Assembly (NCBI RefSeq): GCF_035581345.1
Contig: NZ_CP141608.1
Coordinates: forward strand, 3,688,501 to 3,752,500
Length of the DNA: 64,000 nt
Source: Pseudomonas sp. JQ170C
Lineage (GTDB): Bacteria; Pseudomonadota; Gammaproteobacteria; Pseudomonadales; Pseudomonadaceae
Direction: 5' to 3'
A model generated the notes under the pieces. It was given only the letters and a program-made list of their open reading frames with translations, was not told the DNA's origin and searched no databases. Below, piece by piece: positions 28,005 to 36,200 of the stretch. Every line of letters begins with the position of its first letter. The stretch's first letter is position 1. Made by a program: the position numbers and the translations under genes.

Positions 28005-28026
28005 TACGACACGGTCGCCATCAAAA

Positions 28027-28052
28027 CGGCTGGGCCAGGTCCAGCCGCTCTG
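28027..28052 (-). terminator. Intrinsic terminator of the aldolase gene
   Basis: CGGCTGG (28027-28033) pairs with CCAGCCG (28041-28047). Read on the minus strand the hairpin is followed by TTTTGA, 20 nt past the stop of the aldolase gene. It lies between convergent genes. Confidence 0.65.
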
Positions 28053-28067
28053 GTAAGTGGAGCAGGC

Positions 28068-28838
28068 CTACTCAAGCACGGTGGGATCGCGCCGGATTTC
28101 CTCGCGAGCCATGGCTTCCCACAGGAATGGGAAGCCATTTTCATCTGTACGTCCTCCGGTTGCGCGCGCGACGCTGGCGGGCAACGGTGAACCGCCTCCG
28201 AGCATTTCGACATGCCAGGCCAAGCGGCTGCGCCACTCCAACGTGATCGCGCACAAGTGAGCCTGGCGAATCCCGTTGGCCACCACCAGCACGCCGTGGT
28301 TGGCAAGCAACGCCCATTTTTGCGTACCGAGAGCATCCACGACGGCGCGGCCTCGCTCGCTGTCTTCAACCGTGCCCCGATACTCGTCATAGAGCACCGG
28401 GTCAGTGTCAACCAAGGCGGACGTTTGGTCGTAGATCGGTGGAACACGCCCGGCCGCCGACCACACGGATCCCCACTGCGGATGATTGTGGATGACCACG
28501 CCGACGTCATGCCGGGCGGTGTGTACATCAATGTGCAGGTTGATGGCCGGGGTTATGTTCCACTCACCCTCGATCACCTTCCCTTGCGGATCGAGGCGCA
28601 CGATATCCGAGGCCGTCACTTCACCCCAGGTGAGCTCCCACGGATTGGCCAGGTAAGTGCCGTCGTCCTGGCGAGCGGTGATATGGCCGGCGATGTGATC
28701 GTTATACCCCTCCCGATGCAACACCCGACATAGCAGCGCCACGGTCTGGTGTGGGGTCAATTCGGGCAACAGCGCATAGCGACCCGGCTTGGGCGCGTAG
28801 CGGGCCAGCAAATCCTTGTTCAGCGTGTCCGTCGACAT
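28068..28838 (-). CDS. Class II aldolase/adducin family protein
   Basis: 256 aa from ATG 28838 with AAGGAAA upstream. Zinc-site histidines of the family appear as HIAGHITAR and VVIHNHPQWGSVW, and the third as LLANHGVLVVANG. Family members are sugar-phosphate aldolases, epimerases or decarboxylases; the phosphate-binding details are not clear enough to name a substrate. It is second in a minus-strand pair after a TauD-type dioxygenase (51-nt gap), so both likely act on one compound. Confidence 0.85.
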   Translation of the reverse strand: MSTDTLNKDLLARYAPKPGRYALLPELTPHQTVALLCRVLHREGYNDHIAGHITARQDDGTYLANPWELTWGEVTASDIVRLDPQGKVIEGEWNITPAINLHIDVHTARHDVGVVIHNHPQWGSVWSAAGRVPPIYDQTSALVDTDPVLYDEYRGTVEDSERGRAVVDALGTQKWALLANHGVLVVANGIRQAHLCAITLEWRSRLAWHVEMLGGGSPLPASVARATGGRTDENGFPFLWEAMAREEIRRDPTVLE

Positions 28839-28889
28839 AGAGGTTTCCTTTTGAGGGGCTGTCAAAAGCGGTGAGTGACCAATCATGAA

Positions 28890-29729
28890 TTACCCGCAAA
28901 AAGACCCGCGAGCGAAGACCGAGGTGCGCTGCATGCGCCGTTGGTGCGGTTGATAGTCCAGGATGGCGTTGTGCAGAACGCTACGGTTGTCCCAGAGCAC
29001 CATGTCACCGACTCGCCAGCGGTGGCGCAAGCCAAATTGAACGTGTTGGCAATGCGCATGCAGGAAGGCAAGGATGGCATCGCCCTCGGGGCTGGCCAGG
29101 CCGTCGATATGGGTGGTGTAGGTCGGGCTCAGATACAGCGCCTTGCGACCGGTCACCGGGTGCCGAATGACCAGCGGATGCAGGTGCCGCCGGTTGGCCT
29201 TGATGACCTCGACATAGCGCTCGTGCGTGACGACGTTCTGGCGTAGCGCTGCCGTCATGGGTCCGTTCATGTCGTGCCAGGCGCTGAGGCCTTCGAGGTA
29301 GTGCTTCATGCGCTCGGACAGCGCATCGTAGGCGCTGGTCATGCTGATCCAGCAGGTGTCGCCGCCACATGGCGGCAGGATGCGGGCGTGAGTCATGGTG
29401 ACAATCGGCGGGCTGGGTAGAAAACTCTCGTCGTGGTGCCACATATCCGCTCGATCGCCCAGCTTGGAGTCGATCACAGTGATTTGTTCAAAGCCCTCGC
29501 CCAGGTTGGGATAGAAGGTATGTACTTCTGGCTCACCGAAATACTGTGCAATCGCCAAATGTTGTTCGGGGCTTAATTCTGGGACGTGCAACACGATGGC
29601 TTCATGTTTGAACAGTGCCGCCTCAAGCGCTGCCAATGTTTCTGGCAAAACCAATGAAGCCGGATTCAGATCAAGCACTTCGGCGCCCAGGCTTGGGCCA
29701 AGGGGCTGGAGGGTGAAAGATGAAGGCAT
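28890..29729 (-). CDS. TauD/TfdA family Fe(II)/2-oxoglutarate dioxygenase
   Basis: 279 aa from ATG 29729 with GGGAG upstream. The facial triad is visible as DMWHHDESF (H-x-D) near residue 97 and the distal His in MVLWDNRSVLHNAILDY. The 2-oxoglutarate-binding Arg lies in QRRMQRTSVFARG. It should couple 2-oxoglutarate decarboxylation to hydroxylation of an organic acid, sulfonate, ether or similar. It is paired with a class II aldolase gene and divergent from a TetR gene, suggesting an inducible catabolic step. Confidence 0.88.
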   Translation of the reverse strand: MPSSFTLQPLGPSLGAEVLDLNPASLVLPETLAALEAALFKHEAIVLHVPELSPEQHLAIAQYFGEPEVHTFYPNLGEGFEQITVIDSKLGDRADMWHHDESFLPSPPIVTMTHARILPPCGGDTCWISMTSAYDALSERMKHYLEGLSAWHDMNGPMTAALRQNVVTHERYVEVIKANRRHLHPLVIRHPVTGRKALYLSPTYTTHIDGLASPEGDAILAFLHAHCQHVQFGLRHRWRVGDMVLWDNRSVLHNAILDYQPHQRRMQRTSVFARGSFCG

Positions 29730-29941
29730 GGGCAATCTCCCGGCAAGGTTGGAGCATCCGATCTTATGGGGCGCATTACTACGCGTTTAGACGATGTCTG
29801 ATTGACGAGAACGATCATACTGACGTCGCGATGGCTGAGATATTCGCCTTCCGCAAGCGACCAAACTTGTTTCTAACTAATTGATTTAATTAATTTATTT
29901 TAAAGTTTTAGTACAACGAAAAATGCACCGCTCGGTTTCCC

Positions 29942-30628
29942 ATGAACAACCAAGGTGATGAAACCACGATGAGCCTAGAGTCTTCGCCAAAGCAGCTTCC
30001 CGCATTACGCAAGCGGCCGACCCAGTCGCGCTCTCGCGCATTGGTCGAAGCCGTGGAGCAGGCGTGCCTGCGAATTCTGGATGAGGCCGGTGAGCAAGCG
30101 CTGACCGTCGCCCGCATCGTGGAAACATCAGGGGTCGCCGTCGGCTCGATCTACCAATATTTCCCCAACAAGGACGCGATCGTTGCCTTGCTGTACGAGC
30201 GTGTGCTCGACGAGGAATCCGAGGAACTACTTAGGGTGCGCGAGAGGCTGGTTGGCGTGCCATTGAAATCGGCACTGCGCGATATTCTGGCCAACATCAT
30301 TCGTGTCGAAACTCGCCTGTTCAAATTGAACAAGGCCTTTCACTTGCGTTACCACTCCGCCCTGCACCTGGGGATGTGGCGCGGCCCTTACCACACCACA
30401 GGTGAATTCATCGAAGCCACCTGGCTGCCGCTCTTGCAGCTATATGAGCAGGAGATCACCACGGAGCACCCCGCCTTGGCGGCTTACTTGCTCGGACAGG
30501 GGTTGCGCAGTGTCATCCGCTCGGTACTGGAGGATATGCCGGCGCAGCTGGAGCATCCGGCCTTGCTCGACAGCCTCGTGGCCATGGCTATGGGTTGCTT
30601 GCGACCGTCCGCTTTCGACGCCTATTAA
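29942..30628 (+). CDS. TetR-family regulator
   Basis: 228 aa (ATG 29969 is an alternative start, with a weak AAGGTG upstream). The N-terminal helix-turn-helix is clear: ARIVETSGVAVGSIYQYFPNK (about residues 60-80). The C-terminal ligand domain is not assignable. The 212-nt spacer to the dioxygenase gene is very AT-rich (AATTGATTTAATTAATTT and similar near 29876-29900) and likely holds both promoters and the operator. Probable repressor of the dioxygenase-aldolase pair. Confidence 0.87.
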   Translation: MNNQGDETTMSLESSPKQLPALRKRPTQSRSRALVEAVEQACLRILDEAGEQALTVARIVETSGVAVGSIYQYFPNKDAIVALLYERVLDEESEELLRVRERLVGVPLKSALRDILANIIRVETRLFKLNKAFHLRYHSALHLGMWRGPYHTTGEFIEATWLPLLQLYEQEITTEHPALAAYLLGQGLRSVIRSVLEDMPAQLEHPALLDSLVAMAMGCLRPSAFDAY

Positions 30629-30690
30629 AGCTTGCGCAAAACAGGCCGAAACAGGAGATGGCAATTAGCCACAACCCCAAGGAGATGTAG

Positions 30691-31137
30691 ATGGGCATAG
30701 TCATGGCTATCCTGGTAGGCCTGTTCGGCCACAAACTTCTAGAAACCAAGCTGTTCGCCGGCGGATATTCCTTGTCTCAGGCATTCTGGGGCTTTGGGGT
30801 GATCGGGGGCAGTATTGTGCTGGCAGTCGCGATGGGATACGTGGCGTATGTATTGAACGGCGATCAAAGCAGTGGCGCTGGTTGGACGCTTGCCGCGATT
30901 CGCGGCGTTGCCGTACCCGTAGGCTGCTATGCCCTTGTCACGTTCGTTGGAATATGGCGGTCAGCGGCCAATAGCGAGACCTGGGTGAAAATAGTAGCCC
31001 GTTACTTTTCTGTATTTTTTCTCAGCACCGCGGCCGCTTGTGTGATGCTGGGCTGGTTCAACCTGATCATTGCCGGTGGCGTCTATCTGTTGAAAAAGCG
31101 CCTGCAGCGCAAACCTGCTGTTTCAGCTGTCTCGTAA
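30691..31137 (+). CDS. Small four-helix membrane protein
   Basis: 148 aa with AAGGAGATGTAG before the ATG. Four hydrophobic segments are visible at about residues 3-20, 30-52, 70-90 and 108-132, ending in a basic tail (KKRLQRKP). Inner-membrane protein of unknown function, 62 nt after the TetR gene and possibly cotranscribed with it. A terminator follows. Confidence 0.7.
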   Translation: MGIVMAILVGLFGHKLLETKLFAGGYSLSQAFWGFGVIGGSIVLAVAMGYVAYVLNGDQSSGAGWTLAAIRGVAVPVGCYALVTFVGIWRSAANSETWVKIVARYFSVFFLSTAAACVMLGWFNLIIAGGVYLLKKRLQRKPAVSAVS

Positions 31138-31161
31138 GCTGTCAGTCAAGAAGGCGATCAC

Positions 31162-31190
31162 AAAAGCCCACTATCAAGCGGGCTTTTTTA
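31162..31190. terminator. Bidirectional intrinsic terminator
   Basis: AAAAGCCC (31162-31169) pairs with GGGCTTTT (31180-31187) and the T-run continues. It lies between the convergent membrane protein and VOC genes. Confidence 0.85.
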
Positions 31191-31212
31191 TAGGAGATCA
31201 GAACGGGGATGG

Positions 31213-31575
31213 TCAGTTACCGGGCATCTCCGCGCTCCAAACGGCCAACTCATAACCATCCGGATCGATGAAGTGAAACCTACGCCCGCCGGGAAAAGTA
31301 AACACCTCCTGGCTAATAGTAGCGCCTGCCGATAGCAGTTTACGCTGCGACTCTTCGAGATCGTCCGAATACAGGATCACTAAAGGACCTCCAAATCGAA
31401 CGGGCGCCCCCGTTGCAAAACCGCCCGTCAAGCGCCCATCGCTGAACTCTGTGTAGGTCGGGCCATAGTCAACAAAGCTCCAGCCGAACGCCTCACCATA
31501 GAATGCCTTGCTGCGTTCAATGTTGCCGACATTGAACTCGATATTATCGATCTGACTATCCTTTCCTTTACTCAT
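31213..31575 (-). CDS. VOC (glyoxalase/bleomycin-resistance) family protein
   Basis: 120 aa with AAGGAGATGTAG before the ATG. It shows the single-domain VOC pattern: IDNIEFNVGNIERSKAFYGE at the N-terminus and FPGGRRFHFIDPDGYELAVW at the C-terminus, where the metal-ligand Glu is expected. It probably binds a metal and a small hydrophobic or electrophilic ligand; the substrate is unknown. Confidence 0.85.
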   Translation of the reverse strand: MSKGKDSQIDNIEFNVGNIERSKAFYGEAFGWSFVDYGPTYTEFSDGRLTGGFATGAPVRFGGPLVILYSDDLEESQRKLLSAGATISQEVFTFPGGRRFHFIDPDGYELAVWSAEMPGN

Positions 31576-31725
31576 CTACATCTCCTTGTTTGTGCTCGCA
31601 CTCTATCACCGGTCTAACTGGGCCGGGTCGGCCAACGCTACTGCGAACAGCTCAACTGCAAACGCCAGGTTTTCTGGCCTGACCAAAACCTGAGCCTGCG
31701 GCGCTGCTCGCCCGTTACGGGTTGG

Positions 31726-32022
31726 TCAGTCCTGATCTGTCAGCTCGCAGACGCCATTCGCACCACCCTTGCCGGTATACGACACATCAGGCGTGCCATC
31801 GGGCTTGATGCTGAGCGATACAGTTACCCCGCTCCCTTTTGCCTCGAAATAGTTGTCGTTGAATTTCTTCAACTTAGCCTCTTTGCCATTGATGTAGATC
31901 GGCCCACCTTCGTCGGCGTGTACCTCAATGTTTCCTGGGCAGGTTGCATTCACCAGTGGAATGCCCGCATTGGCAAAGCCAGCAGCGCAAACCAGCAAAG
32001 CGCCCAACAGTAGCTGCTTCAT
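31726..32022 (-). CDS. Small secreted protein, function unknown
   Basis: 98 aa from ATG 32022 with CAGGAG upstream. Sec signal peptide MKQLLLGALLVCAAGFANA, cleaved after residue 19. The mature part has two Cys (NATCPGN and NGVCELT) that could form a disulfide and beta-strand-like alternation (GSGVTVSLSIKPDGTPDVSY). Periplasmic; no family recognised. Confidence 0.7.
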   Translation of the reverse strand: MKQLLLGALLVCAAGFANAGIPLVNATCPGNIEVHADEGGPIYINGKEAKLKKFNDNYFEAKGSGVTVSLSIKPDGTPDVSYTGKGGANGVCELTDQD

Positions 32023-32068
32023 CGAATCATCTCCTGATTCGGCCAAGTGCCGAAGCATCAGCAATAGC

Positions 32069-32097
32069 CCACTTCAACGAGTGACGCCACCCCGGCG
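32069..32097. repeat. 29-bp repeat also found at 33174-33202
   Basis: The 29 bases here (CCACTTCAAC..ACGCCACCCCGGCG) match those at 33174-33202 at 25 positions. The second copy lies directly before the truncated methyltransferase, so this one probably marks another fragment of the same phage segment. Confidence 0.5.
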
Positions 32098-32125
32098 ACA
32101 AAACCCGCCAGCCAACCAACAAAAA

Positions 32126-32407
32126 TCAAATTTGATGATCGGGTAGCGCGTAGTCGAATTTGTATGAATGCTGCCCGTCAGCGATCGTGATGACCAAGCT
32201 GCCAGCTAGCCCGCAAAGCGCTTCAGTTCCGGAATCAGGAACGACGGTAATAGACTGAACGGGGGCCCCACGATTCATTGTCGAACTGTGTTGAAGTACG
32301 AAGCTACCGCTCAGACAGCGCAAGGTTCCGTGCACAGCTTCCATGGCAACGTAGCCGGCGGAACCTTGGACGCTGCTGCGAAAAGACCAAATTGCACCTT
32401 GAGGCAT
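32126..32407 (-). pseudogene. DUF3224-family protein missing its N-terminal half
   Basis: The 93-codon frame keeps the C-terminal part of the DUF3224 fold: GSAGYVAMEAVHGTLRCLSG, FVLQHSSTMNRGAP, then SITVVPDSGTEALCGLAGSL and a final IADGQHSYKFDYALP. Family members are about 130 residues with an N-terminal strand set that is absent here. The 17 residues before GSAGYVA do not fit the family. No N-terminal half is found upstream in any frame, so a rearrangement probably removed it. Confidence 0.6.
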
Positions 32408-32453
32408 GCCGCCACACCCATATTAGGGGGCGATTGGGGCAGATGCTAAGTTC

Positions 32454-32558
32454 TCAAGGACTGCTTCTAAAGTAGATGTAGATGGCCACCGTATCCACGG
32501 CGACCGCTATCACGATCACTGCGATCATGAAACACAGCATCTCTTCAATCATAACCAT
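32454..32558 (-). CDS. 34-aa single-pass membrane peptide
   Basis: ATG 32558 (or 32552) is preceded by a G-rich GGGGG ribosome-site-like stretch. The product begins MVMIEEML, crosses the membrane with CFMIAVIVIAVAVDTVAIYI and ends FRSSP. A short acidic N-terminus plus one long hydrophobic helix is typical of small membrane regulators or type I toxin-like peptides; no family assigned. The rest of 32559-32902 shows nothing I can name. Confidence 0.45.
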   Translation of the reverse strand: MVMIEEMLCFMIAVIVIAVAVDTVAIYIYFRSSP

Positions 32559-32902
32559 CCCCCACTGATCGGCTGATTTGGGAGGTAGGGCAATTTCTAT
32601 TCCAACTCATATATGCCGCATCCGGCCACGGAGGGCGGTGCTTACTCTGCGTTGATCTACACGTCCGGGTCAGACCATAGGCACAACATATGAATAGGGG
32701 GGTGGCGAAGATGTCAGCTCAGCACAACCGCTAAAAAGCAGGGCAATCATTGAAACCGACAAAAGCCGCATTCGTGCTTTGCCTACCGGAGTGAACGCGA
32801 AACACAGCACTATGGCTTCGATGCTTGATCAATTTGCTTCATCAAGGTTCGCCGGCGCTGCCCGCCAGCGCTTTTTGCCTTGGCCTATCACAGCTATCGA
32901 CG

Positions 32903-33088
32903 TTACTTAGAGCTGCCTTCAGCGCGATCCACATCGTATTCAGATTTCAAGTTCAGCTCGGCAGCGTCCGAATCCGTGTAGTAGGCCTTCCGTACTAACT
33001 GACTCGTTTCGTATGCGCAGTATCCGCTGATGGTAGATGCCGTGGTCATGACCAACCCGAAAGCCACCACAAGTGCTCTGTTACTCAT
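32903..33088 (-). CDS. 61-aa membrane-anchored small protein
   Basis: ATG 33088 has GGAGAG nearby. A hydrophobic segment (ALVVAFGLVMTTASTISGY) is followed by a charged tail (KAYYTDSDAAELNLKSEYDVDRAEG). Function unknown. Confidence 0.5.
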   Translation of the reverse strand: MSNRALVVAFGLVMTTASTISGYCAYETSQLVRKAYYTDSDAAELNLKSEYDVDRAEGSSK

Positions 33089-33173
33089 TTGGCTCTCCTG
33101 CCAATCGAAAAAAAGCACGGACTTTACCTAACCATCTCCCCTAGCGCCAACTCGCAAGATAAATGGCGCCTAT

Positions 33174-33202
33174 CCACTTCAACAGATCACGCCACCCCGG
33201 CG
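33174..33202. repeat. 29-bp repeat, second copy
   Basis: Partner of 32069-32097 (25 of 29 identical). It forms the leader of the truncated methyltransferase frame starting at 33213. Confidence 0.5.
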
Positions 33203-33212
33203 GGGAACGCTC

Positions 33213-33431
33213 ATGTCTGCATTTCAGAAAAATCCCGCCTTCGACTTCAAAACCCAGTACCACCTGGGCATTGATCCGCAGGACAATGAAACTGTGGTCG
33301 ACTTTTTCTGCGGTGGTGTCAGCGCCAGTACTCGCTTGGAGATGGGCATGGGCAGTTCGGTGACGGTGGCTGGTCTGGCCTGGACCAATGACCCGTGGCG
33401 CATTACTGAACAGCAAGCTAAAACCGCCTGA
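33213..33431 (+). pseudogene. N-terminal remnant of a phage C5-cytosine DNA methyltransferase
   Basis: A 72-codon frame with GGGGAA before the ATG. VDFFCGGVSASTRLEMGMG is a degraded form of motif I (FxGxGG AdoMet loop, usually VDFFCGGGGASTGLEMG in phage methyltransferases). After this the sequence leaves the family and stops. The PCQ catalytic motif and target-recognition domain are absent, so no activity is expected. It is evidence for a lost prophage in this stretch. Confidence 0.6.
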
Positions 33432-33451
33432 TCGACGAATCAGTCCAGCCT

Positions 33452-33751
33452 TCAAAACGGAGGAAGATCGGCGATCCTTCTCCCTGATATGCACTGTTCC
33501 TCAGTCAACGACCCGTTTCCGTCGGGGATTATTAATCCAGCCCCAACGGGGGCTTCTGACAAATGGAACACGAGGTGGAATGTATCGCCACTCTCTATCA
33601 ACCCCAGCACCTCCGCAACGGAGAAGTCGAGCAACGCTTTGGACGATTCAGACAAGGCGTTAGCCGGATGACCATGCGTCTCTTGGCCCTGAAGCGCAAT
33701 CAGCCTTCCATCTTCGTCATGTCTAGCGGCAGTCACAGCGTAAGTAGTCAT
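33452..33751 (-). CDS. Small protein of unknown function
   Basis: 99 aa from the ATG at 33751, with GGGGAGG 8 nt upstream (an ATG 6 nt earlier is too close). Begins MTTYAVTAARHDEDGRLIAL; no signal, membrane segment or known motif. Probably soluble. Its presence among phage fragments suggests phage or island cargo. The stretch 33752-34132 downstream of the divergent promoter holds nothing I recognise. Confidence 0.6.
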   Translation of the reverse strand: MTTYAVTAARHDEDGRLIALQGQETHGHPANALSESSKALLDFSVAEVLGLIESGDTFHLVFHLSEAPVGAGLIIPDGNGSLTEEQCISGRRIADLPPF

Positions 33752-34132
33752 AGCCATTACCTCCCCATGAGCCCCGAATTATAGCTGCCCAAAAGTACCC
33801 CTGGGCCTGCCCCGTGACAACGGACGCCAAGAAGCGATACTTACATCGCTATCCTGGAGGCGGCTTTGAGGCGCTTTTCAGTTCCAATACTTTAGGACTC
33901 CAACCACCCTGAAAGCCGCACTCTACAGGGCTCGCCGCTTCAGTTTTGGAACCGATTACTACACCGTCCCCATGCTAAAACCGACCTACCCATGGGCCTC
34001 CCTGTGATGGTTCAGTGCCGGTGAAACATTACAGTTAGTTAGATTCCAATCCGCCGAAATTACCGCAGTGACGATGAATAGACAGCGTTACCGACAAGTG
34101 GCACCTTAGCGGCCTCTATTTGGGAATCATTC

Positions 34133-34597
34133 ATGAACAAGGCTACTTTGCTGGTACTCGCTTCGCTCGCACTTGGAGGTTGCGCATCGCACCCCCAACA
34201 GGCGCTGATAAGGGACCCGAACGTTGTAAGCACTCCATCTGGCCCCTCGAATCCTTACCCCCCAGGCACCGTCATCGTCGTTGCCACTCCGGGTTTTGAA
34301 TGGGCTGCAACGAACGTCGCCCAAGTGCTCAATGCGGATGCTGTTGCACCTAAGCTTTCCTGGTTTGCGGCGCGAAATCTTGCTTTGTACAACGAGAACG
34401 TTGTTGGCCTCGTCGAGGTCAGCGTTGATGTAGATAACATCTTTGAATCCGTTTCCGCTGTTTGCAGAAATAAAGAGACTCAGTCAATTTGGCAGGAGAC
34501 CCGGGTCCTCAATTTTGCTGGAGGGCGAGAGCGGTTAGCGCGGGATATGGTCGGAGGACTGGTGAACAAAGTTTCTGGCAAGCCATGCCCGCTGTAA
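34133..34597 (+). CDS. Lipoprotein of unknown function
   Basis: 154 aa with a lipoprotein signal (MNKATLLVLASLALGGCAS; lipobox LGGC, Cys17). The mature part is beta-rich with a Pro/Ser/Gly linker at about residues 33-50 (STPSGPSNPYPPG) and two cysteines (AVCRN, KPCPL). Envelope protein; no family recognised. Confidence 0.72.
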   Translation: MNKATLLVLASLALGGCASHPQQALIRDPNVVSTPSGPSNPYPPGTVIVVATPGFEWAATNVAQVLNADAVAPKLSWFAARNLALYNENVVGLVEVSVDVDNIFESVSAVCRNKETQSIWQETRVLNFAGGRERLARDMVGGLVNKVSGKPCPL

Positions 34598-34636
34598 TTT
34601 CAGCCAAGCATTGCTGAGCATTTTCAAGGTTCGAGC

Positions 34637-34911
34637 TCAAGAGAGTGGCCGCCGTGAGGGATCATACAGCCCCCCACGGCACCCTACTCCGCCCGGCACC
34701 CTCTGCAGCGATACCTTCCACAACTGATCCAGCCTGGTGGTAAAGCCCTGGCTCATCATCTCGCGGCGCCTCCCCAACCCGGGTTCATCGGTACCCACGC
34801 CGCTCGCAGCGTGCCCCTACCCCACTGCTCATTGATCAGGTCCAGAACAGCTATCACCCTGGTCGACTCGGCTGGTTGCGCCGCGGCGTTTTTTTCGTCC
34901 AGGTCATCCAT
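34637..34911 (-). pseudogene. C-terminal fragment of UmuC/RulB (DNA polymerase V catalytic subunit), frameshifted
   Basis: From an ATG at 34911 the minus strand reads MDDLDEKNAAAQPAES, then VIAVLDLINEQWGRGTLRAA and WVPMNPGWG, where the frame breaks near 34770. One frame over it resumes as RREMMSQGFTTRLDQLWKV. Joined, this is the conserved tail of Pseudomonas UmuC-type Y-family polymerases (a LDxIN..GRGTLR..VP..W.MRRExxSPxYTTRxDxLWxV pattern). The polymerase domain is absent upstream. It is a remnant, interesting because rulAB loci are known integration hot spots. Confidence 0.6.
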
Positions 34912-35367
34912 GATTCAGCTCCCTGTTAATTGGTTAGGGCAGTACAGGTCGCCTCGCACACAGTACCAACCGTGCGAATTTGGTCGACAGCCTGCGAGAG
35001 GAAATAGCGGAACCTTACTACTTGCACAGTGCATCTCTTATAAAAAATAGAAGCTCATAAAAAGTGTCGCGACCCTTGAATTTATCGCGAACTACAGGAG
35101 TTTCGCTCAGCGCACGACCCCCGTTAAGGTGCAAAGTGAAACTTCTCCGCCTCACCGAATAAGAAATAAATTGTAACAAAGACCTCTTGAAATATTTTAA
35201 ACACAAAGAAACCAACATTTACTGCCCGAAAATGAGAAACCTTGCCTTTAAAAGCTGGATGGAAACCCAGTTCATTAAAGCACCACCCAATGGTAACGTA
35301 TGCTTTCGCATTGCTCAGAACAAGAAACAGCATGAGCAAACTTGTTGGTTGGATAAAGGATTAACGA
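34912..35367. other. AT-rich spacer without a clear gene
   Basis: Base composition drops clearly after about 35,030 compared with flanking DNA. A hydrophobic minus-strand frame (35124-35339) and a plus-strand frame (from 35232) overlap each other here. Neither has a ribosome site or a recognisable product, so I call no gene. The composition suggests horizontally acquired DNA. Confidence 0.4.
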
Positions 35368-35673
35368 ATGACTATCGAGCGAGAGATTTTCTCGGCCCTT
35401 ATCGCGCAGAACGCATTTCAAGATGAAAAGCCGAGCGTACAAAGCTACGCCCAGCTAGCCGTCGACAAGGGATTTAGAGCGCTTTCGTCAAAGCAACAGG
35501 CAGTGGTAAGCCCCTTCCTGCAAAAAAAATGCGAGGGCATGAAAAAACCAAATGAAAAACACAACAACTGCCAAAATACTATAGGCGGCCGTGAATTGGT
35601 TACAGCCCTTGAGAAATCCGAGCCTTATAAAGGATGGCGCTGCGAGAGCTGCCGAAGCGAATCTGCAAATTAA
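35368..35673 (+). CDS. Cysteine-containing small protein in AT-rich DNA
   Basis: 101 aa with AAAGGA about 8 nt before the ATG. The N-terminal half is helical (SVQSYAQLAVDKGFRALSSK). The C-terminal half carries four cysteines spaced KKCEG..NNCQN..WRCESC, which could hold one zinc ion. Codon use is AT-rich, unlike the chromosome around it. Possibly phage- or island-derived; function unknown. Confidence 0.6.
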   Translation: MTIEREIFSALIAQNAFQDEKPSVQSYAQLAVDKGFRALSSKQQAVVSPFLQKKCEGMKKPNEKHNNCQNTIGGRELVTALEKSEPYKGWRCESCRSESAN

Positions 35674-35927
35674 TAAATCGATCGATATAGAGCAATAACC
35701 TAAAAACCTGGAAAAACAACCAGAAAAATCACCATTGCTCTCGCTACTCCTGAACGTTATTGCAGCAGGCCACCATAGGCCTGCTCGCAGGTCTTTCTTT
35801 TCTTCAGGCCATGATCAATAGCCCCCATCAAATCGCCGTTCACTCGTCACGCACTTGAGCACTTCGGAAAAATTTTGCACGACGCAGCCAACCCCTTCTG
35901 CGTGTCTAATTTTTCACGGAGAAAATA

Positions 35928-36077
35928 GTGCCAATATATCAAATAGCACTGCTGGTTGTTCTCGGTATCGCCACACTCTGGTGGAGCTACCGATTGGATA
36001 AGAAGAACCGTCAAAAGAGTTGCGCACTATGGCTTTCAGCTTCCAATCAACGCCCAAACGGGCACGTTATTGCCTGA
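35928..36077 (+). CDS. 49-aa single-pass membrane protein
   Basis: GTG 35928 is preceded by CGGAGAAAATA. The product begins with a hydrophobic segment (IALLVVLGIATLWWSY) followed by a basic tail (RLDKKNRQKSC). The topology would put the tail in the cytoplasm. Function unknown. Confidence 0.5.
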   Translation: MPIYQIALLVVLGIATLWWSYRLDKKNRQKSCALWLSASNQRPNGHVIA

Positions 36078-36200
36078 AGGAAAGGTGCGCAGGCTGTTCG
36101 GCTTTACTCGCGTTATGTCGTAAAATAGCCGGTTGCCGAAAGAACCGTCATGGCCATGGCCATGAAGGGCTTTCATCCTTTACGAATAACTGTGGTGAAG

